A stretch of 64,000 nt of DNA. Source: Actinernus sp. WN-2022 (lineage: Eukaryota; Cnidaria; Anthozoa; Actiniaria; Actinernidae). The position numbers and the translations under genes were made by a program. Below, one piece after another: positions 1 through 10,191 of this stretch. The DNA lies in contig JAOWCC010001589.1 of assembly GCA_030867875.1 (NCBI GenBank), positions 86,699,537 through 86,763,536 on the forward strand, given 5' to 3'. The notes under the pieces are model-generated. The model saw only the letters and a program-made list of their open reading frames with translations. It was not told where the DNA came from and ran no database searches. Position 1 is the stretch's first letter, and each line of letters opens with the position of its first letter.

Positions 1-2045
1 CATTCGAGTAGTTGCATTGGGTAAGCATTTAGGCAAATCGTTAATATAAATTAAAAACAATAGTGGTCCCAAGATAGAACCTTGGGGGACGCCACATGTT
101 ACGGCTTTGGTACTAGAGAACTTACCATTAACGTGGCAATTTTGTTGTCTATTATATAGATATGTTCGAAACCACTGTAGTGATACACCCTTAATTCCAT
201 ACGATGAAAGCTTTTGTAAGAGTATTTGATGATCTACAGTGTCAAAGGCTTTTTGGAGATCTAGAAATGTGACAGCGTTAATAAGCCCTTTATCAATATT
301 TCCGTACCAATCATCGGTCGCCTCTAGCAACGCCGTAACTGTTGAGTGTAGCTCCCGGAATCCGGATTGACATTCCGTTAAGAGATTGTTTGACTGAAAA
401 TAATCGTAAAGTTGGTCAAAAATTAAACGTTCAAAGACCTTTGAAATAGCCGGAATAACAGAAATTGGTCTGTAGTTGTTCGGATCCGATCTGCTGTTTT
501 TTTTTTTAAATAGCAGTTACTCTTGCTAGCTTCCACTCGTTCGGGAAGATTCCTGATCTAATAGAGGTGTTAAAAATATCCGTAATAGAATTACATATTA
601 AGTCAGAGGCTTCTTTAAGAATTTTGCATGAAATGTTATCGAGGCCGGTTGCTTTGGTAACACATAACTTTTTTAGATTATTTAAGACTTCTGCGCTACC
701 AACCGGTTTTATTTCAAAGGTACTATTTACTCTATCAAGATAAGTTTTAAACGATATTCTGCTATTAGGAATGGCATCAGCTAGTTTTGGACCAATATTA
801 GTAAAGTGGTCATTCATAGCCTCAGAAATATCTTGAGAATCGGTTAGAAGACTGTTGTTGTACTTAAGCTCATTGATAACAGTCGCGGGCGACTTCCTCG
901 AGGTTAATTCGTTCACGATTTTCCACATTCTAGATTGGTCGCGACCGTTTGTATCATTTATACAAGTATTGTAGTAATCTGCCTTGGCCTTTCGAATGTG
1001 GTTATTGACGATATTCCGAGCGTTTTTATAAGCCAACCAGTCATCAGATCGGTTTGATTTAATGGCATGTGCCTTAAGCTTATCCCGATTATACATCTCT
1101 AACTTAAGATCGCGGTTAATCCAGGGACTACTCTTAGGTCTAACTCTTCGTCGTTTTGTGGGAGCATGTTTGTCGACAATGTTTAGAAACGTTGATTTCC
1201 ATGTTGTCCACATGGCATTAGGATCTGCCGTTGCATATATCGCATCCCATGACTGGTTGTTGAGATCAGTACGGAATGCAGAGGAGCTGAATTTAGAAAA
1301 GTCACGGTACTCAACGAACCGGTGACCAGCCCTCGAATTAGTTGTTAATTTACGATATGCATAGACTAAGTTGTGATCACTAATGCCAAGTGTTAACACC
1401 CCAGAACAGCTAATTATTTCCGGGGCATTAGTGATCACGTGATCGATGAGGGTGCTAGAATGTTCAGTGACGCGTGTTTTCTCAGTAATAATTTGGCTTA
1501 ACCCGTAGATACCATTGATACGCGTTAGGGCTTTTGAGGGGCAACTTAAATTTGGTATCGACAGATCGCAATTTGTGTCGCCCAAGAGAAATAAATCTTT
1601 GCCTTCGGCATCAATAATACCTACTAGCGACTCGTATTGATCGAATATGTCTAGGTTCGAGGAGGGCGGTCTGTACCAAGTTCCGATAATATACGATTTG
1701 CTTCGGGGTTTACGTATCTCAATGCAAATATTCTCGAGCTGGGTGACATTTAAGTCAATGCGAGTCGTGTAATTAATCGTTGATCTTATATAAATACAGA
1801 CGACGAACTATTTCGTAACCGGGTATATTTAGCTCATTGTCACTAATGTTATCATCGATTTTAGTTTCGTTAATAGCAAGAATATCTAGTTTTTTATCGC
1901 TCATGAAAACCCTGAGTTCATCGATATGGGCTAGCAAACTATTAATATTTAGACAAGCCATTTTAAATCCTCTTGCTTCCGGGAGAAGATTTAACTCAGC
2001 TCGTAACTCGGGGATATGTGTATCGCAATGAGTGCTAGTCCGCAT
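1..2045 (-). pseudogene. CR1/L2-like LINE ORF2 (endonuclease + reverse transcriptase), frame-broken and cut by window start
   Basis: Read right to left, this encodes an apurinic-type endonuclease followed by a LINE reverse transcriptase. The endonuclease N-terminus (1773-2045) has the ACLNINSL and INETKID motifs. Its C-terminus and the RT N-terminal part lie in another frame (506-1585), with LLGDTN and ISDHNLV. The RT core continues to base 1 in a third frame, where [15 protein letters not shown] and [14 protein letters not shown] motifs can be read. The frames are separated by indels near 1780 and at a T-run at 497-508. The catalytic Y/F-ADD motif would lie beyond the window edge. The family is a jockey/CR1/L2-type non-LTR retrotransposon; the exact clade is inferred. 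The copy is dead because of its frameshifts. Confidence 0.88.
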
Positions 2046-2158
2046 GCCGTCAGGAATGCATTGCCTGGGAATATCTATTCAATTACTATTAATATGGTCA
2101 CTAAAATTGGAAGCAAGGATATTAGAGCCTTCGGCGTTTAGGTGGAGGCCGCCCTTAT

Positions 2159-3489
2159 TTAGATGACGCTTGGTGATTTTGTCATGAGATGAATGACCAT
2201 GCAGCCTTCTGATCTGCAGCGTTGCTTAAGCAGCTTGTTGACATCTTTGATCTTTATATTCAGCTCTTCTTCCTTCCTGGGAAGCAACGCAGAAATTGAC
2301 ACTGTAGTTCTTGCACAGCTATCCTCGACTTGGCTAGCTAGGGAAACTACCCGGGAAACTATCGAATCTGCTAGGTCATCCGGACCCTTCATAGTTTTCA
2401 AATCATTTGTTCCTATATGAACAATGAAGTGTTCCGGTTCTCTGCGGAGTAACGGCTTGATGTAGTCGTTCATGTCATTTACTGTAGCTCCCGAGAATGG
2501 CTTGACAATTACTTTAGATGTATCAGCTGATAGCTCCCATCCTCGAGTATATTGGATCAGATCGAATCTCCTGCGATAACCGTTATAGGTTTCCGGTCTT
2601 TATTTGGATTTTTGTCAACATTCCGCGGTGTTGTTCTTTCATGGCGGCTGGCTGCCCTTGGCTGTTTCTGTTTTTGTAGAGTAGGACGACTAGCACGCTG
2701 ATAGGCGTTTTCTTCGTGTAATATGCCAGGCGTCATTGAATCTCTGTTGTTTGACGAGTTTCTGTTTGTATTTGCCTTCGCATCAGCGGCCTCTCTATTG
2801 TTTTTCCGCCGGGTAACCTTGGTCCATGATTGGCTATCTGCTTCGTTGTTGTCGCTGGGTTTGTGCGAAGGTGACGACTCTCTTTGATTATTTGCTAAGA
2901 TTTGAATAGCCTTATTTAGAGAGTCTTTTTCTTCTTGTAGATGTAAATTTTTGTTGGTAATTTCGTTAAATTTAGCTCGCATGTGGGAAATTTCCGATTT
3001 TAAATCATCATTCTCACTTTGTAGCTTTTTAACTCTCTCCGTTAGATAGGCATTATTTTCTGAAGACGATTGGCCCGTTAAGTCATCTAATTTGGCCCAG
3101 ATTTTCCCGAGTTCTTTTCGAAGTAGAGTTTCTGTTACTAGAACTTCGGGGGCATCTGTTTGTAGAGTTTCTGTTATTAACACTTCAGGGGCATCCGTTT
3201 GCTCGCTAGTCTGTACGAATGTAGTTTCTTCTTCAACGCCCTCAGCACTGCTATCGGACTCCAAAGGCTCCTCTTGAGACTCGAGGAGTGGGTTAGTAGC
3301 TTGCTCTTTTAGACCAACCACATGTGCTACTTCGTTCTCGTTAGTCTGTGAGATAGCTGCTAATAGCCGTTCACGTAGCACCATCTTTGTTCCCTTGGTA
3401 TCCAGTAGGAGTTTAGCAAGCTCTGTCTTAAGTTCTGCCTTCTGCAGCTTTTCCACATGTTTTTTAGTTATATCTTTAGTTGTATTCAT
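2159..3489 (-). pseudogene. LINE ORF1: SAP-like / coiled-coil / SGNH-esterase protein, one frameshift
   Basis: This is ORF1 of the same LINE. The first 310 codons (3489-2557) give a helical N-terminus resembling a SAP DNA-binding motif (residues about 10-50), an acidic low-complexity stretch, a coiled coil (about 125-200) and a basic Asn/Arg-rich region. They end in ITVIAGDSI, which matches SGNH hydrolase block I with its nucleophile serine. An indel near 2558 moves the rest into another frame (2473-2159), where VHIGTNDLKT fits block III of SGNH esterases. ORF1 proteins with an esterase domain are known in CR1/L2-type LINEs. It lies immediately upstream of ORF2 on the same strand. Confidence 0.8.
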
Positions 3490-3632
3490 CCTTGATTTGT
3501 GAAGTAGACTTGATATGTGACTTCAAAACAGTGAGCGTTCAAAAACGTGACCGTTCAGTGATCAGTGAAAGTGTGTACTACTTCTGGAGCATTGGCATTG
3601 GCTACCAACACATTCTCCCCGTTGAATAGACA

Positions 3633-3990
3633 CTTCCACGGTTTTTTTGAACTTTTGATATATACGTATAACAGCAAAACCGTAGCTAATGCTGAAAAGA
3701 TCACCTCGTAAGTTAGTCAAAATCCCAAATTTGAGAGTTATATCTTGAATAGGAGCAAAGATACAGGCCCGCAAACTCGGAAAAATTCGGAAAATTGTAC
3801 AGGCACAAACTTGCCCCCAGTCAAAATTTCCATACAAACGTCTGTAAACTTTTCCGAGTTTGCGGGCCTATAACATTGCTCCTATTCAAGATTGGGATTT
3901 TGACTAACTTCGAGGTGCTCTTTTCAGCAGTATCGACGGTTTTGCTGTGATACTGGTACATATCAAAAGTTCAAAAAAAACGTGGAAGGA
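3633..3990. repeat. Foldback (inverted-repeat) MITE-like element, about 360 bp
   Basis: The left arm, starting CTTCCACGGTTTTTTTGAAC, is matched in reverse complement by the sequence ending at about 3988. Inner parts of the arms also pair, for example the pieces around GCCCGCAAACTCGGAAAA and TTTTCCGAGTTTGCGGGC. A central region of about 60 bp is unpaired. No coding capacity is evident. It lies just upstream of the LINE 5' end. Confidence 0.7.
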
Positions 3991-3993
3991 TCT

Positions 3994-4827
3994 ATTAAAG
4001 CGATACCCGAGTACAAAACAATCATGTCAGTTAAAATGGTGTTTGCACTGTACTGAAAACTGAAACCGCAATAAAAATGATTTCTTTTGCAATGCAAGCG
4101 TATAGGATTTTTTGAAAGTGTATTGCGCAATAGTTTTGATGACGTCCTTATTGGTCGAGATCGCTCAGTTATTTTCTTATTTAAGTAGTGGTCCGGTTAA
4201 GAACAATAGCACTGAACGGCAAGGAATGTAAAAGGTGTTAATTTTCTATTCTTCTCTCTCGTAATTTCATTGGTTGATACTCATAAATTGAATAGAAAAC
4301 CATCGAAATAATGCATTTTTATATGATATTTTTAGAAGTTTCAATTTATTTTTGATCAAAATGACTATGGTTTAATTTCGAAGAATATCGACCGAGGGGA
4401 AAGTTATCAAATTTGCGTTCGAAAGATCTTTTGTTTTCTCCCTTTCCCATTGGCTGGATGGTGGTTTCTTTGAGTTTTCACAGTAAAAATAGCCCACAGC
4501 ATACAAACTACTTTATTTTCTGGGTGTAGTTTGGACTGTAGACATCTGATACAGCACATAAGTCATATTCACGCAAAATCGACCGTGAGGATGTGCTATT
4601 GCCGCGGCTCTATTGTTTTTACTACAGTTCTTACGCGGACCATTACTTAATTATCTAATTCTTGTTTTTTTTATTACTTTTATTCTGCTTTACTGACGTC
4701 ATCGAAACATTGCGCAATACTCTTCCAAAAAAATCCTACACGCTTGCATTGCAAAATAAGTTTTTGTTGTTGTCAGTTTTCAGTACAGTCCAAATATCAT
4801 TTTAAGACCATAAGTGTATCCTTTAAC
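3994..4827. mobile_element. Non-autonomous TIR element, about 830 bp
   Basis: Two arms of about 115-150 bp pair as inverted repeats. Around 4090-4150 the left arm carries GCAATGCAAGCGTATAGGA and a GCGCAATA/GACGTC block. The right arm at 4690-4760 carries the reverse complements (TGACGTCATCGAAACATTGC, CCTACACGCTTGCATTGC). The outer ends (ATTAAAGCGATAC, GTATCCTTTAAC) also pair imperfectly. The interior is AT-rich and noncoding. No target duplication was resolved, so the superfamily is not assigned. Confidence 0.65.
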
Positions 4828-4989
4828 AACTATCCTTAAATGGAAAACACGCTTGAAATAATGACTCGCGAATAAGCAAAAACCGTGGACGAATATCCTG
4901 CTTGTTGAACGTTGGATCTGTATGAAGATCTAAACAGCCAAATAATAATAAATAGAAGCGAGAAGTCCAAGGACTATGGCAAAGCTGAA

Positions 4990-5290
4990 ACAACGTGTAT
5001 AGTTTTAAACGTACTATATTTCGGCTAGCCAAACTAGCCTTCTTCAGGTACTAGATGTTGTAACTAGAGAGTTCTAAAATAGGGGGTTACAATATATAGG
5101 ATTTCACAATATATAGGATTTCACAATATGTAAATAGGAAGTGACGCAATGGAACGGATACTGGTAAAAAATGATGAAATAATAAAGTGATGTAGATAAG
5201 GTAAATAAAGGAAGGTAACAAATTACGATAAACTAATGGTTGCAAAAAACTAATACAATGTGAATAGATGAATAGAAAATAAGGTGAAAG
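4990..5290 (-). other. Noncoding 3' region of the Penelope-like element
   Basis: This AT-rich stretch follows the stop codon of the GIY-YIG frame in the minus direction. It includes a small hairpin GGCTAGCCAAACTAGCC near 5022 and a duplicated ATATAGGATTTCACA at about 5094-5125. It holds no gene. It is probably the 3' UTR or tail of the adjacent element. Confidence 0.45.
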
Positions 5291-5294
5291 TGAG

Positions 5295-6425
5295 CTAGGT
5301 TTCATCACGTCTATTGATGCCATGAGGTTCAAGTGTTTTGGCCTTGTCTATAAGGTAGGATTCTCTGGCTTTACGAATCGAGTCTCGTGAGGAATGCATG
5401 AGTTCTAAGGGAATGAGTTGCATGTTAGTTTTAGAATGGTTAGGGTTAGAAAGAAAATGTTCTGCAGCAGTGGAGGGTTTAGACTTAATGTTAGGTTTGT
5501 CAACTGATCGTCTATGTTCGTTGAATCTGTCTTTGAGGCGTCGTTTGGTTTCACCTATGTATTGGAGGTGACAGAGATTACATTGTACCATGTATATTAA
5601 ATTTTTAGAGTTACAAGTGATATGCGAATGGATTAAACGGGTTTCACCTGTGGAATGGAAAGTGTATTGTTTAAGACCGTTGACGATGTAAGGGCAAGTG
5701 GCACAATTTTGTCCGCAACGGAATGAGCCAAGTGGGAGTGTGCGCGTGGAATGATTAGTAGTCACGAAGGTCACGAAGTCACGAAGGTCACGAAGGTTAG
5801 GACAACGTCGGTGGGAAACGAGAGGAAAGCTAACAAAAACGTTTTTGCAACGATCGGATGAAAGTAGTATATTAAGATGTTTGTGAATTATACGAGAAAT
5901 GTTAGGAAGTGCTGGGTTATAAGTGGTAATGAATGGTATACGTTGTGAGTTTTGCGAACGTTTAGTATGTAACGCGTCGTTACGAGCAATGTCAGCAGCG
6001 CGCTTAATTTGTCTGTTAAGAAATGTGCGGTTATAACCTCGTTGGAGGAGATAAGTTTTCAATTCGTTAGTACGGAGTTTAAAAGCGTTGTTGTTAGAGC
6101 AAATGCGGCGGAGACGGAGAGCTAAACTAAAAGGGATAGCTTGTTTAGTGTGCAAGGGATGGCAAGAGGAGTTAAGAAGATATTGGTGTTTATCAGTGGG
6201 TTTAGTGTAAAGATCAGTTTCAATGTAACCGTCACGCAAGGAAACGGTTACGTCAAGAAATGGTACATGAGTAAATGAATGTGATGATAGTTGGATGAAG
6301 ATTATTAAGAAAATCAATGAAAATGTATAAATGAAAGTGTATAAATGAAAGTGTATAAATGAAAGTGTATAAATGATCTTATAAATGATAATCATTATTC
6401 TTATGACATTCTTAAAACCAGTCAA
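5295..6425 (-). pseudogene. Penelope-like element: RT C-terminus plus GIY-YIG endonuclease, 5'-truncated
   Basis: The open frame gives 376 residues; only about the last 325 are element protein. The reverse-transcriptase tail carries FLDVTVSLRDGYIETDLYTK and the SSCHPLHTK motif typical of Penelope-like elements. A linker with two CxxC-like pairs (FRCGQNCATCPY) follows. The C-terminal endonuclease has the IYMVQCNLCHLQYIGETKR signature, in which QYIGETK is the YIG part of GIY-YIG, followed by LKDRFNEHR. The RT catalytic core is missing. The first 50 codons overlap AT-rich repeats and are not real protein. The start is therefore artificial and the copy is a truncated, probably inactive insertion. 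Confidence 0.85.
6318..6376. repeat. 14-bp tandem repeat GAAAGTGTATAAAT
   Basis: About four head-to-tail copies of GAAAGTGTATAAAT lie at the truncated 5' end of the Penelope-like fragment. Copies differ by one or two bases. Confidence 0.8.
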
Positions 6426-6741
6426 GGATAAAGATAAACATTTGCATGGGCAAGAATCGAGGACATCATGGCTGCCGAGCTTGCGTAGTTTGTGATTTCT
6501 TGCACTTTAAAAATGGCGTCGGTTATAAGAGATTGACTGGGAAATAATATAAAAGCAAATTTTCATACCTCAGTTACTGACTTGTCCAATGTCTGTACGT
6601 CTTAAAACATTTAACTCCATAACAGTTAGCACTAGTAAGCAACGCTAAGTGACCGAAAGCAGTAAAACTTCGGCAGAATAGTTCCAAAGTTCAGTGTCTT
6701 AGCTTCCCATAACTGCCTCTTAATTAGGGGTCATGACAAAG
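6377..6741. other. Stretch without recognisable gene
   Basis: No coding signal, inverted repeat or RNA gene was recognised. The last 30 bases share sequence with the flank of the second GCGAGTCA satellite at about 26.87 kb, so this edge belongs to a dispersed repeat. Confidence 0.5.
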
Positions 6742-6850
6742 TGCGAGTCAGCGAGTCAGCGAGTCAGCGAGTCAGCGAGTCAGCGAGTCAGGATGCGAGT
6801 CAGCGAGTCAGGGTGCGAGTCAGCGAGTCAGGGTGCGAGTCAGCGAGTCG
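6742..6850 (+). repeat. GCGAGTCA satellite array
   Basis: Thirteen or so tandem 8-bp units (GCGAGTCA) occur with periodic variants GGTGCGAGTCA/GGATGCGAGTCA that create a higher-order 18-bp unit. A second array of the same unit lies in inverted orientation at 26780-26860, and its outer flank (AAAGTGCGAGTCAGCGAGTC) also matches. Confidence 0.95.
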
Positions 6851-7425
6851 GTCAAATTAATCAAATTTACAGTTTTGATAGAATATTATATACACTTTAG
6901 CAATGTTTTCGTAATTAAATTGATTGCAAAATAAACAATTGTTGTGACAGTTATAAAATACAGGCTCCATACAAGCGTGATCGGTTATTTAAATCTGAAA
7001 AATGTCTTCCCTCTTCTTATTCAGGGTCGTAACGAGGTATATTTTTTCTCTTTCCCGGCTACTGAAACCGAACACGATCTTCCGTATTAAACAGTTATTG
7101 TACTGTTTTGGTCTGTTTCTTTACGTTTTCTTCGTCTTTGCCTACCTACTGCTCAACATCAAATACTGGAAAAATGACATTCTTAATGACAGATAAGTTA
7201 ATTGTGTCAACAAAGTTCAGTGGGATGCCCAGAGGCTTTGAAACCATTTTTCACGGCGTTATAAATGCACGTTTTGTAGCATGTATTCGAAGCTCCTGTA
7301 CCTTGAGATACTTTCATGTTTCTTTCTTCAACCCCTAAAAAAAGGTGTTCCAGATCTTTGCAGTCAGTGATTATTTTGGCGACGGAATAAGATATCGGAA
7401 AACTGAGAAACCCTTTTTAGATCAA
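6851..7425. other. AT-rich stretch without recognisable gene
   Basis: Only short frames of 64-76 codons are present, with no recognisable domain, no paired splice signals and no obvious inverted repeats. Confidence 0.5.
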
Positions 7426-8744
7426 TAGCTGCGGTTACACTACCCCAGATGAACTCGTTTACCCAGTAAAACTGGCCCCAATAAAATCCATCTGGGGTTT
7501 GAATTTACCTGGGTACAGCGGTTACACGAAGACCGACTGAATTAGGATCTTCGTCTCTGGAATCTCCCACCTGTTGTTGCTTCAAGGGCAACCAACGACG
7601 TTTTCGGTTAAAAAGCTGTTCGGGAGAGTAAGTTCGCCTAAAACTTTCGGATTTGAAAAAAATGTCCCTAGAAAATTGTTTTCTGAAATACTGGCTAGAA
7701 AATTTGAATTCAATCCCCTTGAATCCCTAGAAAATTATAGAAGAAAAGAGAGACTAATAGGTTTCCCCTAAAATATTCGTACGTCCCAATTCGTCTGATC
7801 AGTAGAGTCAGAACAACACATTTTCATTCCCTAAGAATTGCCTAAAGGAAAAAAGAATCCCTAAAAAAATCGTACCTCCACAAAACTTTGCAACATGAAG
7901 TTACTTGGGCTAGAAAATTCTTGTTTCTGTTCTAGACTACTAACAAATTCGTAGGCCGGGAATATTTTGCCAAGAAAATCCGAACAGCTAATAGCTTTCT
8001 AGAATACGTCAAAAGACATAGGCGCCTTAAAATGGCTAGATAAGCTGCAGACAACTGGTTTCAAACGAATTTCAACAAGTACTCGTTGGGTGCCCTTGTT
8101 GCTTGCTTTGCCCTGTTTCAAGTTTTTCGGCTGACTGACATGATTTTGTTTGGAGACCCAAACAGGATGGCTCTGGATTATAGTTGAACTGCGGAATATA
8201 CGTAAGATAGCCTTGGCCTTGATTTATCGCCGGATTAAACCTTTGAAACGGATAGAAGTTGGTAGGATTTTCCCGCATCGGCGGCAACACAGCATAATTT
8301 CATTCTACTGAAGCAAAAAGCACGACAATTATTGCAGCTTCACTTTATAAACAAGTCTGTACAACTTTTAGTCTCAAAACATGTTAAAATCTCAACATCT
8401 CAGCTTTAATACTTACATCATTTGCTGAAAGTTCGCCATGTTCCGCGAATGCAGATGCATGGGAAGAATTTAATTCCACGCTTCGTTGATCAAAACAATC
8501 ACGCCTCTCGAGAGCTGTCAGATCCTCGAAATTTCATTGGCTCAACTATCTGGGGTCGGCAGCGACCCCTAAGACTTATCTGGGGTGCTATCAAGGTAAA
8601 GTTCTATTGTTCTTTCTTTCGTAACTATGGAAATATACCTAGGTACGTTTTCTCCTGGGGAAATCGGTTAGACACGAAAACACGAATTTACCCGGGTAAA
8701 TTACCAATATACCTAGTAAAACTGGTCTAGTGTAACCGCAGCTA
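7426..8744. mobile_element. Non-autonomous DNA transposon with TAGCTGCGGTTACACTA termini, about 1.3 kb
   Basis: The left terminus TAGCTGCGGTTACACTA is matched exactly in reverse complement by TAGTGTAACCGCAGCTA at the right. Subterminal blocks such as CCAGTAAAACTGG and GTTTACCC-type stretches recur at both ends. The interior has no long open frame. A TA target duplication is possible because TA is the outermost dinucleotide at both ends, but it could equally be part of the TIR. The superfamily is unassigned. Confidence 0.75.
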
Positions 8745-9688
8745 ATTTCTCCACTTTATGAAGGTCGTTTCAGCGCGGATTTCCGTCCAATTCCCAAGGG
8801 ATAGGAGCTCCATGCAGGTATAGGCGAATCCTTGTTTACGTTTTTTCCTCATTAGCATACATCAAACATCAAGCGACGTACATACAAACAAACAGAGTCC
8901 ATAAATCGAAAGAGATTGTCACACTTGATAATCACCGAAAATTTGAGAGTGATATGATAAATATATTTTGAGGAATGAGCGTTTAAAAAGCTCAAAATTT
9001 ACAATGAATGTATGGCTGTCAGCAACTCTTGCCCCCAACCCATTTTATAGTTTTGAAAAGTCAATTTCTCCGTAAATATTTAACATATCAATCTCAAATT
9101 TTCTAATGAGGCAAAAATGTAAACAATGACGTCAGCAAGGATTCGCCTATAAGGTATGGTGAAATTGGATTAAAATCACAATAAATAAAATAGTATTTTA
9201 ATAATAATGAAAATCAAGCTGTTTTCTACAATCTATGTTTATTAAGCTTTCTTGAATTTAACGCGCGCAATTAAAAGTTTTCGGGAAGCGCTCTTGAAGG
9301 GCTCCTGATACCTAATATGGGTAAAGAAACCCGTAATTCGTGAATTTACGGACAAATTGTCCGTGACTTGTGATCGCCAACGGCTCTTCACTACCCTGTG
9401 CATTGAACAAACGCCGAATATACGTTCATAAATATTTTTCGACGAACCAAGTTCGCATTCTTGCACTCCGTCCCTTTCGTAGTGGAGCAGTTGCGTATCA
9501 GCTTGGCATTTAGCAGCAAATTGTCATTGGACCTGCCTCTTTCTGGATAGACTTTGCCTCGTGCTAGACGTCCCGATTCTTCACAGATTATTTCGATCAT
9601 CATCACGGTAAGGAAACGTCCATATTTTGATGTACTATATGTCACACTTACTTAATGTTTCCCAATTCGACCATACAACTGGCCGAAG
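8745..9688. other. Host flank left of the Polinton-like element, no gene recognised
   Basis: About 940 bp without a recognisable gene. Two overlapping minus-strand frames of 74 and 84 codons (9242-9645) match no family I know and have no supporting splice or promoter context. Confidence 0.5.
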
Positions 9689-9693
9689 CCTGG
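9689..9693. repeat. Left target-site duplication CCTGG
   Basis: CCTGG directly abuts the first base of the left TIR (AGTAGTATAG). The same CCTGG follows the last base of the right TIR at 25506-25510. A 5-bp duplication fits an RVE-type integrase; Polintons usually show 5-6 bp. Confidence 0.9.
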
Positions 9694-9921
9694 AGTAGTA
9701 TAGTCGGAGTCAGATAAATACCACTTTTTCTTGCACAACAAAACTCAAACTAGCGACCACTAAAATCGAAAATATTCTTGCACAAGGGGCGTCATAAAGC
9801 GAATTCAGAAATCCACTTCATGACGCCCCTTGTGCAAGAATATTTTCGATTTTAGTGGTCACTAGTTTGAGGTTTCTTGCACAAGAAAAAGTTGTATTTA
9901 TCTGACTCCGACTATACTACT
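9694..9921. repeat. Terminal palindrome inside the left TIR
   Basis: The first arm begins AGTAGTATAGTCGGAGTCAG and the second arm ends in its reverse complement at 9921. Arms of about 105-110 bp differ at only a few positions and are separated by a short spacer around GAATTCAGAAATCC. The unit can fold into one long hairpin. Confidence 0.93.
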
Positions 9922-10022
9922 AGGGGTAACTAAGGGTCATTCAAAGTATCACTAGACATTCTTGTACATAAAAATCCAACTCGATAATCCTATTAGAGAT
10001 ATGATTACATATAGTTATATCG
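9694..10022 (+). repeat. Left terminal inverted repeat (329 bp)
   Basis: It pairs with 25178-25505 with few mismatches. It consists of an outer 228-bp palindrome followed by about 100 bp that ends in the promoter-like TATAGTTATATCG. The next genes inward are the polymerase on this side and the F-box/ankyrin gene on the other side, so the two TIRs supply equivalent inward-facing promoters. Confidence 0.95.
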
Positions 10023-10190
10023 CCGCAACATCCTTACACATAAAATCCAAAACTCGAGTATCTGTTAAAGCTATCCTAACACATAGTTATACCGAAGAGA
10101 GATATATCGCCCCTCAACATCCTTACGCATAAAAATCCAAATTCGAGTATCTGTTAAAGCTATCCTAATATATAGTTGTATCGAAGGGAG
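9961..10190 (+). promoter_or_regulatory. Triplicated upstream repeat with three TATAGTTRTAT-type motifs, before the polymerase gene
   Basis: Three imperfect tandem copies occur, each with a CATAAAATCCAA/CTCGA block followed by a TATAGTT-type motif at 10010-10020, 10083-10091 and 10171-10181. The last motif lies 10 nt before the polymerase ATG. Spacing between the TCCAA blocks is 71 and 90 bp. Function as promoter copies is inferred from position and from recurrence of the motif elsewhere in the element. Confidence 0.65.
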
Positions 10191-10191
10191 A

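Noticed and set aside
6742..6850. Short-unit tandem arrays (also 14919-15170 and 63765-64000) as possible CRISPR arrays
   Set aside because: Units are contiguous with no unique spacers, and the setting is a eukaryotic genome.
9242..9645. Overlapping minus-strand frames of 74 and 84 codons left of the provirus
   Set aside because: No recognisable domain, no splice or promoter support, and lengths expected by chance in six frames.
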